Below, one piece after another: positions 32,124 to 41,693 of a stretch of 50,741 nt of DNA (within the stretch, counting starts at the first letter, position 1; every line of letters begins with the position of its first letter). The position numbers and the translations under genes are program-made. The stretch is taken from positions 1-50,741 of the forward strand of contig URVC01000030.1 of the NCBI GenBank assembly GCA_900551245.1. The letters are read 5' to 3'. The notes beneath the pieces were generated by a model. It was given only the letters and a program-made list of their open reading frames with translations. It made no database searches and was not told the DNA's origin. The stretch is from an uncultured bacterium (GTDB lineage Bacteria > Verrucomicrobiota > Lentisphaeria > Victivallales > Victivallaceae).

Positions 32124-33425
32124 TCAGCGGCCGAGGAAACGGGGGCCGAACCGTTCGAACGCCGCTTTTTCCAGCTCCTCGCGGAAGTCCGGATGTGCGA
32201 TGCCGATCAGCGCTTTCGCCCGCTGTTGCAGCGACTTGCCGTAGAGATTCACCACGCCGTATTCGGTGACGACATAGTGCACCAGACTGCGCGGCGTCAC
32301 CACCCCCGCGCCCGGCGTCAGCACCGGAACGATCTTGCTGATCCCCTTCCGGGTGATCGACGGCATCGCGATCACCGGCTTGCCCCCGGGCGAACGGGAG
32401 GCGCCGTAGATGAAGTCCAGCTGACCGCCCACCCCGGAATACATCTTCGTGCCGATCGAATCGGCGCACACCTGCCCGGTAAGATCGATCTGAATCGCAG
32501 AGTTGATCGCCACCATCTTGGGATTGCGCGCAATGATGAAGGGGTCATTGGTGTAAGCCACCTCGCGCATCCTCACCTGCGGGTTGCGGTGCACAAAGTT
32601 GTAGACGTTCTGCGAACCCATCAGAAACGAAGCAACGATTTTGCCGCGGTCGATCTTCTTGCGCGCACCGTTGATCACGCCCGACTCCACCAGCGGCAGC
32701 AGCCCGTCCGCAAACATCTCGGTGTGAACACCAAGGTCCCGGCGGTCGGTAAGTTGCGACAGCACCGCGTTGGGAATCTCCCCGATGCCGAGCTGGAGAC
32801 AGGAGCCGTCGTCGATCAGTTCCGAACAATGGCGCCCGATCAACCGCTCCGCCTCGTCCGGCGGCGGGAATGCCATCGTCTCAATCGGGCTGTCATGTTC
32901 AACAATATAGTCGATCGCATCGAGCGGAATCACACCGTCACCGTAACTGAAGGGGACGTAACGATTCATCACCGCGATCACCGTGCGGGCACACTGGATC
33001 GCGGCAGGACCGATATCCACCGAGGTTCCGAGCGAAACAAACCCGTGCCGGTCCGGGCGCGAGACCTGCACCATCGCCACGTCACAGGCGAGACAGCCGG
33101 AGCGGAAAAGCTTCTGCGTCTCATGCAGCGCCACCGGAATGTAATCGGCGTTGCCCGCCTGCACTTCCCGCCGGACATTGCCGCCGACGAAGAAAGATTC
33201 CGAAGCGAAGATTCCGGCATATTCGGCCGCGGCGTAGTTTGCCGTCTCCGCCGTGTGGATATGACGCAACTTCACATCCGCAAGTCCGCCGGAACGGGCG
33301 CGGGCGCACAACGCATCCACCAGCACCTTGGGGACCGACCCCGCACTGCTTAAATAGACCGAATCGCCGCTGCCGACGAACTGTACGGCTTCCGCCGCAG
33401 TCACCACACGGTGTTTTTTCGCCAT
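32124..33425 (-). CDS. acetyl-CoA hydrolase/transferase family protein (4-hydroxybutyrate CoA-transferase-like)
   Basis: A 433-residue class I CoA-transferase of the Cat/AbfT type. The catalytic glutamate is in GVHTEMFADG (about residue 237), and blocks such as ADVKLRHIHTAETANY, LQLGIGEIPNAVLSQL, SPGGKPVIAMPS and VTEYGVVNLYGKSLQQRA are characteristic of the 4-hydroxybutyrate/butyryl-CoA:acetate CoA-transferase family. It moves CoA between acetate and a short-chain acid in fermentation or degradation. The ATG is at 33425 (AAAGG upstream). The exact substrate cannot be told from sequence. Confidence 0.85.
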   Translation of the reverse strand: MAKKHRVVTAAEAVQFVGSGDSVYLSSAGSVPKVLVDALCARARSGGLADVKLRHIHTAETANYAAAEYAGIFASESFFVGGNVRREVQAGNADYIPVALHETQKLFRSGCLACDVAMVQVSRPDRHGFVSLGTSVDIGPAAIQCARTVIAVMNRYVPFSYGDGVIPLDAIDYIVEHDSPIETMAFPPPDEAERLIGRHCSELIDDGSCLQLGIGEIPNAVLSQLTDRRDLGVHTEMFADGLLPLVESGVINGARKKIDRGKIVASFLMGSQNVYNFVHRNPQVRMREVAYTNDPFIIARNPKMVAINSAIQIDLTGQVCADSIGTKMYSGVGGQLDFIYGASRSPGGKPVIAMPSITRKGISKIVPVLTPGAGVVTPRSLVHYVVTEYGVVNLYGKSLQQRAKALIGIAHPDFREELEKAAFERFGPRFLGR

Positions 33426-33452
33426 GAACGCCCTTTCAAATCAGCCGGAAAC

Positions 33453-33483
33453 GCGGTGCGGTACCTCTTCGGCACCGCACCGC
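33453..33483. terminator. GC-rich hairpin between lpxC-fabZ and CoA-transferase genes
   Basis: GCGGTGCGGTACC (33453-33465) pairs with GGCACCGCACCGC (33471-33483) with one mismatch. No T tract follows, so it may act as a weak stop or a processing site for the leftward lpxC-fabZ transcript. Confidence 0.45.
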
Positions 33484-33502
33484 TACAGCAACCGTGTGGA
33501 TC

Positions 33503-34420
33503 TCAGGCATCCACAATCGCAAACATGAGGGTGATGGAGAACACCACCCGGCCCCCCACGGTGATCGTACCGGACCCCTTGCCGAACTTCGACTTGCCCG
33601 GCGGCAGGTCAATGTCGATCACCAGTTGATCCCCCGGCAGAATCGGGGCAAAGGATTCCGCCCGGTCAATCGACATGAAATACCCGATCTTCCCGGCATT
33701 TTCCGGGCGGGAGAGCACGCAGGCGCAACCGGACTGGGCGGAGATTTCACAGAGCAGCGACTCCGGCATCACCGCGTAATCGTCCGGACAATGAGCGAAA
33801 ATCTCCTCGTTGACCGTGATGTTCTTCACCGCCCGGATATGCTCGCCGTCGATCATGGAGATGTTGTCGATCAGCAGGAAAGGATAGCGATGCGGCACCA
33901 GAGACATGATGCGGAGCACATCCATCGGCGTTTCAGAATGCTTGTCGTTTTCGTTGAAAAGCTGCGGCATCTCCCGCGCGCCCTCCCGCGGACGGACCGC
34001 CAGCGTGATGATCGCTTCGCAGGTCTGGCCGCCGTTGTTGAAGGTCTTCGCCTTCACAACCGCCTCGGCGTCGCGGAACTCAGTCACTTCCGCTTCGATC
34101 TTCAGCCGGTCCCCCGGATTGTTCGGCCGGCGGAATTTGACCTTTTCCAGCACGCGCATGTAGACGTCCTGCGTCCCCTCCGGGTCGAGTTTCGACCGGA
34201 CGAGGAGTTCCCCGAGCTGCTTCATCGCTTCGACCTGAAGCACGCCGGGCATAATCGGGTGATTCGGGAAATGCCCCTGGAAATAAAGTTCGTTCATCGA
34301 AACGTTTTTCACCGCCCAGGCGGTGGTTTCCGACAGCACTTCCACCCGGTCGAGCATCAGCATCGGGTACCGCTGCGGCAGAATCGCCTTGATCTGCCTG
34401 ACTCCAAGGACTTCTCCCAT
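33503..34420 (-). CDS. fabZ: tandem-hotdog 3-hydroxyacyl-ACP dehydratase
   Basis: A 305-residue protein with two FabZ-like hotdog domains. Domain 1 (1-150) has the active-site block GHFPNHPIMPG with His50 and Glu64. Domain 2 (about 165-305) has the equivalent AHCPDDYAVMPES, followed by LLCEISAQSG, with the glycine before His replaced and the loop altered, so it is probably structural or of changed specificity. FabZ dehydrates 3-hydroxyacyl-ACP in fatty acid and lipid A acyl-chain supply. The ATG overlaps the lpxC stop by 1 base. A double FabZ beside LpxC parallels the LpxC-FabZ fusion known from Bacteroidota, here as separate genes. Confidence 0.8.
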   Translation of the reverse strand: MGEVLGVRQIKAILPQRYPMLMLDRVEVLSETTAWAVKNVSMNELYFQGHFPNHPIMPGVLQVEAMKQLGELLVRSKLDPEGTQDVYMRVLEKVKFRRPNNPGDRLKIEAEVTEFRDAEAVVKAKTFNNGGQTCEAIITLAVRPREGAREMPQLFNENDKHSETPMDVLRIMSLVPHRYPFLLIDNISMIDGEHIRAVKNITVNEEIFAHCPDDYAVMPESLLCEISAQSGCACVLSRPENAGKIGYFMSIDRAESFAPILPGDQLVIDIDLPPGKSKFGKGSGTITVGGRVVFSITLMFAIVDA

Positions 34421-35292
34421 TATTTCGTCTCCCTGTTTTTCATCTGCGGACTGGAAGCCGCAATTTCCTTAAGCAACGCCCCGGCCAGCTCAACATTCTT
34501 GGGGTGGCCCGGCTTGATCGCAATGATCGAACCGGTAATCCGGCGTCCGGTGAGATAGATGTCGCCGATCAGGTCGAGAATCTTGTGCCGGACAATTTCA
34601 TTTTGAAAGCGGAGCGCCTCCTTGCAGATGATCGCTCCGTCGTGGATGATCGCCGCGGCATCGAGACTGCCGCCCTTGACCAGCCCCATCGCCAGCAGCT
34701 GCTTGAGGTCCCCGTAATCGACGAAGGTGCGCGCCGGAGCGATCTCTGTACGGTAGGCCTCCGTGTCGAGTGTGAATTCGTGGAACTGCGGGTCGATCGG
34801 GCACCCCTTGAAAGAGGCGAGGCAGGAGATGCGCAGCGGCCCCTCCCCCGGAATCATCACCAGCCGGGTGTAGCCGCCCTCGACGTAGACCGGCTGCGAG
34901 GGGGTGAAGGTGAGCGCGGGCTCCTCCTGTTCCACGACGCCGGCCTCGCGAATCATGTCAAAGTAGGGCAGTGAACTGCCGTCGACGATCGGCGGCTCCA
35001 TGCCGTCCATCTCGACGATGCAGTTGTCGATGTGCCACGCATTGAGCGCCGACATGATGTGTTCGACGGTGAAGACGATCGCCTTGCCGTCGGCGATGGT
35101 GGTGCCGCGGCGGACATCCACCACGTTGCATGCCAGCGGGCGCACCTCCGGTTTGCCGGGCAGATCCACCCGGCGGAAGATGATGCCGGTGTTCTCCGGC
35201 GCGGGCTGAATCCGCACCGTTGCCCGGGCGCCGGTATGGAGCGCGATTCCGGAAACGGACGACGATCTTACCAAAGTTTGCTGTTTTTCCAT
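34420..35292 (-). CDS. lpxC: UDP-3-O-acyl-N-acetylglucosamine deacetylase
   Basis: A 290-residue zinc deacetylase, the committed step of lipid A synthesis. Zinc ligands are visible: His in TVEHIMSALNA, and His and Asp in RHKILDLIGD; the catalytic His is in KPGHPKNVELA. The N terminus (TLVRSSSVSGIALHTGARA) is typical of the family. Start ATG at 35292; transcription is divergent from miaA. It shows that the host has an outer membrane with lipid A. Confidence 0.95.
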   Translation of the reverse strand: MEKQQTLVRSSSVSGIALHTGARATVRIQPAPENTGIIFRRVDLPGKPEVRPLACNVVDVRRGTTIADGKAIVFTVEHIMSALNAWHIDNCIVEMDGMEPPIVDGSSLPYFDMIREAGVVEQEEPALTFTPSQPVYVEGGYTRLVMIPGEGPLRISCLASFKGCPIDPQFHEFTLDTEAYRTEIAPARTFVDYGDLKQLLAMGLVKGGSLDAAAIIHDGAIICKEALRFQNEIVRHKILDLIGDIYLTGRRITGSIIAIKPGHPKNVELAGALLKEIAASSPQMKNRETK

Positions 35293-35312
35293 CGCTGAAC
35301 CAGATTAAAAAT

Positions 35313-35342
35313 TTGAAATTTAAATGAAACGCGTCATAATAT
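35313..35342 (+). promoter_or_regulatory. candidate promoter of miaA
   Basis: TTGAAA (35313-35318) and TAATAT (35337-35342) are 18 bases apart in the AT-rich lpxC-miaA gap. No clear Shine-Dalgarno sequence follows before the miaA ATG. Confidence 0.35.
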
Positions 35343-35383
35343 AGTACGCGAAACAGGTATTTTACAAATTTTTCGGGACTTTT

Positions 35384-36253
35384 ATGGCAGAAATCCTCAA
35401 AACAGTGGTCATCACCGGGCCGACCGCGACAGGGAAAACCGCTCTGGCGGTCTGGCTCGCCCGCATTTTCAACGGAGAAATCGTCAGCGTGGACTCCCGG
35501 CAGGTCTACCGCGGCATGGACATCGGCACCGGCAAGGATCTCGACGAATACGGCGAAGTGCCGTACCATCTCATCGACATCGCCGACCCGGCGCGGGAGG
35601 AGTACAACCTCGCCCGCTTCCTGCCGGACGCCTACCGGGCGATCCGGGAGATCGTCGAACGCAACCATGTGCCGATCCTCTGCGGCGGCACCGCGCTCTA
35701 TCTCGCCGCGCTGCTCGACGGCTACCGGCTGCCGGGCGGAGCGCTGCCGCCGCGCTGTGCCGGGGTGCCGCGGGTGCGGCAGAATCCGGATGCGGCGGAG
35801 TCATTCACCCCGCCCTTCGGGCTGGATCCGCTGCTGATCGGGGTCTACTATCCGCGTTCGGAGGTGCACGCCAGAATCGAGGCACGGCTGGACAGCCGCC
35901 TCTCCGACGGTCTGGTCGACGAGGTCCGCAAACTGCACGAGGAGCGCGGAATCTCCTTTGAAAAACTGGAGTTTTTCGGTCTGGAATACCGGGAGGTGGC
36001 CCGTTATCTCAAGGGGGAGTGCACGCTTCTGGAGATGCGCAACCAGCTGCTCTGCCGCATTCGTCAGTTCGCAAAGCGGCAGGATATCTTCTTCCGCAAA
36101 CTCGAACGCGAGGGGCACGCGATCTACTGGCTGGAAAAGGGGCGCGAACCGGATCCCCGCCAGCTGGTGGAAGCGTTTCTCTGTGAGGAACCGCTCCCGC
36201 CGCCGGAGCGCCGGATGTGCGAGACCTTCTACGGAAAAGAGCCGCGCGCCTGA
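35384..36253 (+). CDS. miaA: tRNA dimethylallyltransferase
   Basis: A 289-residue enzyme that adds a dimethylallyl group to A37 of tRNAs reading UNN codons. P-loop GPTATGKT (residues 12-19), the DSRQVYRGMDIGTGK block (usual DSxQVYRxMDIGTxK), the GGTALYLAALLDG block and the C-terminal RIRQFAKRQDIFFRK (usual TRxYAKRQxTWFR) are all present. The insertion domain is short, as in compact bacterial forms. It is divergent from lpxC and convergent with the transglutaminase gene. Confidence 0.92.
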   Translation: MAEILKTVVITGPTATGKTALAVWLARIFNGEIVSVDSRQVYRGMDIGTGKDLDEYGEVPYHLIDIADPAREEYNLARFLPDAYRAIREIVERNHVPILCGGTALYLAALLDGYRLPGGALPPRCAGVPRVRQNPDAAESFTPPFGLDPLLIGVYYPRSEVHARIEARLDSRLSDGLVDEVRKLHEERGISFEKLEFFGLEYREVARYLKGECTLLEMRNQLLCRIRQFAKRQDIFFRKLEREGHAIYWLEKGREPDPRQLVEAFLCEEPLPPPERRMCETFYGKEPRA

Positions 36254-36325
36254 CCGATGCCGCCTTCTGCGAACCGTTCGGCAAAACCGTCTGTGTGCTG
36301 ACGCGGGAAAGAGCTGTCCGGAATT

Positions 36326-38851
36326 TCAGCGGATCATCCGGCTGAACGACGCCAGGCGGCGGCGAAGCGAACGGACCCGGCGCAACGTCAGCACGGCACT
36401 CCGCCGGGACACCGCTTCGCCTTCCCCGTATTCCGTCTCGTAAAAGGCGAGAAATACCGGCTTCAACAGTTCTTCCAGCCCCGGCTGGAATTTCTCCAGC
36501 ACCGCCGCATAGTCGAGCAGCTCCCGGCCGCCGCGCGAAGGCGCCCCCGCCAGCAGCAGCAGATAACGCGCCGCACGATAGGAGGCATCCACACTCCGGC
36601 GGAACTCCCCGCTTTTCAGCGCCCCGGCCGCCTGAGTCAGATTCGCCAGCATCCGCCTCCGCAGCCGGTTCAGCGGGAACTGCCGCACCATCATCCGCGT
36701 CAGCAGGAAAAATGCGGCCAGCACCGTGGCGATGCAGCCGGCCTCCCACCGGTAAATTCGCAATTGCTCGGTCAGGCTCCGGAACGCACGTTTCCCCTTC
36801 TCCACCAGATTTGCCAGACGTGCGGCAAAGGAGCCGGGCGGATGTTTCACACTGCCGATCTTCTTGGCCGTCTGCGCTTTCGGCGCCACCTTCCGATAGG
36901 TCTCCTGTACCTTGTTCCGCAGCTCCTCCTCCATCTTGGCGACCTGCATCATCATCTCCGCCGCCTGACTGGTCTCGCCCTCCAGACGGAGCTGTTTCAA
37001 ATAGAGATCGCGAAGCGTCTGAAGCGTATGCGAAGTGAGTTCCGGCGGCGTCACCCGCCACTCGTCCCCGAAGGGATCGCGCAACTGGCCGATTCCCAGC
37101 GGAGTGGTGCGCGACTGAACCGCCCCGGGCGGCGTGGCGTCCACCGTCAGCCAGCCGTACTCCGGCACGAAAATCTGCGTCCACGCATGCGCGTGCCGTT
37201 CGTACACCTCGAACAAATTGAGCAGCGTATTGTAATCGCCCGGAGAAAACCCGGTTGCCACCCGCGCCGGCAATCCGGCCAGCCGCGCCATCACCGCCAG
37301 CGTCGAGGCGAAATATTCGCAATGCCCCTCCTTCAACTCAAAGACAAAATAGTCCGCCCCCTCGCGCCCCTCGGGCACCGGTTTGGAAAACTGTTCATAG
37401 GTAAAGTTGTCGCGCAGATAATCGCGCAACACCATCGCCTTGCCGTAACGACTGGAAATTCCTTCGGTCAGCTCGCGCACTTTCTCGCGCAGACGCGCTG
37501 AAATCTTCTCTTCCGGCAGCTGCAGATAGTGCCGGGGCGGAAGCACCTCCTCCCAGTGGCGGCCGCCCACCTTCCGCTTTCCGTCCTCCTCTTCCGTGGC
37601 GAACCAGTGAAAATCGGTACTCAACCGGCTGGTGACCGTGTAGACAAATGGCAGTCGCGGATAATGTTCCGCCGTCAGCTCGCTGTTGTAAAAGGTCGTG
37701 GCCAGATTGTTGTACTCCGCCCCGGGGGCCTGTTCAAAACTGAGCGGCCGGTACGGCGAGTAGAGTTTCGGACTGATCCAGCGCAGAATCGTGTAGCGCG
37801 ACACCACATTCCGGTAGAGCTCCGGCGCATCCCCCCGGCGGCGCAGACGGCCGCGTTTGAGTTCCGCCGACACCCGCCAGCCGTTTCCGTCATACTCGTC
37901 GTAAAGCTGAGCCAGGTGGTAGAGTTTCAGCGGAGATTTCACCCGGAACACCAGATTCTCCCCCGGCGGCGCACTGCCGCCCGCGCCGTTGACCGCCTGA
38001 TCCGGCTGTTCCCCCTTGAGCGCAATCGGCATGCCGTCCATTCCGAGCGAATCGGGCCGCCCGCTTCGCACTATGCGTTCTCCGGAGGCGTTGCGCAACA
38101 CCTTTTCCGACTCGAACCAGTGCCGCAGGTCGGGCGGCAGAAGCGACTCCTTCTCGTGGGCGAACGAGACGGAGAATATCCCCTTCGTGTCGCTGGGAAT
38201 CGTCGGGAACAAGGGAAAAATCAGCAGAAAAAACAACAGTGACAACCCCAGATGCACCCCGATGATATGCCAGTTTCGGCGGAGAATTCTGTGCGGATTC
38301 TCCAGCACAGGAGCTCGCCCCAGCTGGCGCAGACGGTTGTTGTAAAGCAGGACCAGCACCAGTCCGACTCCGACGCCGAAGCACCACAGATAGATCGTCC
38401 GCGGCAACAGTGCCCCGTACACCAGCAGCAGAATCGAGATGGCGAACACATAGCCGTAATCGCGCACCCGCTGCGCCATCAGAAACATCAGCACCGCCAG
38501 CGCCAGCAGCTCCACCAGCGCCTTGTCGACCGGAATCCCCGCCTTCAACCGGACCATGCTCCAGAATCCGGCGCCGATCAGCAGTGCCAGCTGCAACAGC
38601 AGCCGGCACCAGGAGGGAACAATCCGGTAGGGCACGTAGGCCAGCGCCGCGGCAAACGGCGTCAGCACCAGCACCAGAATGGTGAATCCGGGATGTCCAT
38701 AGCGCCACAGCGCGGCGATCGTCGCCAGCACGGTGAGACAGGCGTAGACCCAGTGCAGCGGCAGTCGCTCCGGCATGCTCCGGCGCCGGGAGTGGTCGAC
38801 AATCCGTTTCACGGGGAAAATCCGGCGGAACAGTGCGGTCACCCAGCTCAT
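36326..38851 (-). CDS. TgpA-type transglutaminase-like membrane protein
   Basis: An 841-residue protein. The N-terminal 220 residues hold about six transmembrane helices (TgpA N-terminal region). The transglutaminase core has the Cys-His-Asp triad: GHCEYFAST (Cys about 511), RHAHAW and TVDATP. A further transmembrane helix near 705 (GCIATVLAAFFLL) and a C-terminal DUF4129-like cytoplasmic domain follow. It is the last gene of a MoxR-DUF58-transglutaminase operon, a widespread but poorly understood set; its ATG overlaps the DUF58 stop (ATGA). Possible role: envelope protein crosslinking or proteolysis. Confidence 0.88.
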   Translation of the reverse strand: MSWVTALFRRIFPVKRIVDHSRRRSMPERLPLHWVYACLTVLATIAALWRYGHPGFTILVLVLTPFAAALAYVPYRIVPSWCRLLLQLALLIGAGFWSMVRLKAGIPVDKALVELLALAVLMFLMAQRVRDYGYVFAISILLLVYGALLPRTIYLWCFGVGVGLVLVLLYNNRLRQLGRAPVLENPHRILRRNWHIIGVHLGLSLLFFLLIFPLFPTIPSDTKGIFSVSFAHEKESLLPPDLRHWFESEKVLRNASGERIVRSGRPDSLGMDGMPIALKGEQPDQAVNGAGGSAPPGENLVFRVKSPLKLYHLAQLYDEYDGNGWRVSAELKRGRLRRRGDAPELYRNVVSRYTILRWISPKLYSPYRPLSFEQAPGAEYNNLATTFYNSELTAEHYPRLPFVYTVTSRLSTDFHWFATEEEDGKRKVGGRHWEEVLPPRHYLQLPEEKISARLREKVRELTEGISSRYGKAMVLRDYLRDNFTYEQFSKPVPEGREGADYFVFELKEGHCEYFASTLAVMARLAGLPARVATGFSPGDYNTLLNLFEVYERHAHAWTQIFVPEYGWLTVDATPPGAVQSRTTPLGIGQLRDPFGDEWRVTPPELTSHTLQTLRDLYLKQLRLEGETSQAAEMMMQVAKMEEELRNKVQETYRKVAPKAQTAKKIGSVKHPPGSFAARLANLVEKGKRAFRSLTEQLRIYRWEAGCIATVLAAFFLLTRMMVRQFPLNRLRRRMLANLTQAAGALKSGEFRRSVDASYRAARYLLLLAGAPSRGGRELLDYAAVLEKFQPGLEELLKPVFLAFYETEYGEGEAVSRRSAVLTLRRVRSLRRRLASFSRMIR

Positions 38852-40076
38852 TTTTCCAGCACCTCCTCCATCCGCGTCGAAAAGAAGAGTTCCCGCGGAC
38901 GGACCGCACCGGGCGGCAGTTCGCGACGGCGGCGGCGTTCGTAAACAATCCGCGGCTCATCCGCCTGGATCGGCGGGAAGTTCTCCTTCGGCGCCAGAAA
39001 CCAGTGAATCCGGCAGTTGCAGTCAAAGAGCAGTTCCAGAAGTTCCAGCGACGACGCATCCTCATTCAGGCAGAGCGCATAGACCAGCGAGCCGGAAGGA
39101 ATCTCTTCCGCCGTCTCCTGCAACAGCGAAGTGAACGAAATTTCCCCCGGCTCAATCACCGTCAGAAGCCGCCGCAACCGGGGATAGAGCCCGGCGGAAT
39201 CCCCGAAGAGCCGCACCAGCTCCCCCGTCCTCCCGTCCGCCGCAAGAAACAGCACCCGGCAGGAGACATCCTTGAGAAATGCCGCCAGCGATGCCGCCAT
39301 GCTGACCAGATACTCCAGATTGTTCTCCCGCGGGTCATTCCCCACCAGCGGGGCATAGGTGTCGAGCAGAATCACCACCTGATCGACGGTATTCGCTTCA
39401 AATTCGCGGATCATCAGCCGCTGCTTCGCCGCCGTCCCTCTCCAGTGGATGAACCGGATCTCATCGCCGGGCCGGTAAGGACGAAGTCCGAAAAACTCCT
39501 GCCCCTGCCCCGAACGCCCCAGCGGCCGTCCGTCGGTGCCGGGCGTGTGCGCCCCGGCGGGATGGAGCTGAATCGACTCCAGATGCACCACATGAGGGTA
39601 GATCACCACTTCGCCGGGCAGACGAAACGTTCTGGTCCTCCGGAACAGCCCGGCCGGATCCCCGCCGGAAAGCCGCACCACATTCAGGTCAAAACAACCG
39701 CGTTTTTCCGCTTTGACCGCCCGCTCAATCGAAAGCGCCTCCCGGGGCGAAAGCGGCGGCACCGCCGTGTGCAGCACCCCGCCCGGAGCGAATTCGCACA
39801 ATTCGGTCAGCACGGTTGCCTGGCGAAACAGAATCGTGCGGTTGGTCACCGTCAGCGGCAGAATCAATTCACTGCCGCAGACGCCGTCGCCGTTCCCTCC
39901 CCGCGTCACCCGGATGCCGTAGACGGAACACTGTGCCATGACGAAGGAAGCCAGCCAGAACGCGGCAAATGCCGAAGCCGCCAGCGCAGTCGCCAGCCCG
40001 ACGTTGACCAGCGCCACACTGACCGCGCCGAACGTCATCGCCAGAATCAGCCATCCCCGGGCGGTCGGCAGAGCGA

Positions 40077-40080
<4 letters not shown>
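38848..40080 (-). CDS. DUF58 domain protein
   Basis: A 410-residue protein with two N-terminal membrane helices (residues about 8-50) and a DUF58 domain marked by RPYRPGDEIRFIHWRGTA and RLMIREFEANTVD, a VWA-like fold. DUF58 proteins occur with MoxR ATPases and transglutaminase-like proteins and are thought to be assembled by MoxR. It overlaps its neighbours at both ends by 4 bases, showing strict co-translation. Confidence 0.9.
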
Positions 40081-41408
<1,328 letters not shown>

Positions 41409-41599
41409 AGCCCGTCAATTCAACTCAAAAGTGGTCGTTTCCCGGAGAAAAATCCGGCAGAAGATGCGGATACTCCTCTTTTTGGTAATGTAACCGGAAC
41501 GGAGTTTTTTTCAAACCTTCAACACCCCATTTCCAGCAAAAAAAGTGGAAAAAGAACGGGAATTTCCCCTTCTCTGCATTGTAATCGGCCGTCACCGCT

Positions 41600-41618
41600 T
41601 TTACATTATAAATGTAAA
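41600..41618. promoter_or_regulatory. dyad upstream of the M16 peptidase gene
   Basis: TTTACATT-ATA-AATGTAAA is a perfect 8-bp inverted repeat 75 bases before the M16 start, in the gap between divergent genes (41409-41693). It includes a -10-like TATAAA. It could be an operator; the binding protein is unknown. Confidence 0.4.
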
Positions 41619-41693
41619 GACAGTCAAGGAGTGTGCCGCCGGCCGGAGAAACGTAATTTCATTCCTTATCCGGCGGATTCCATCGGAGAACGC

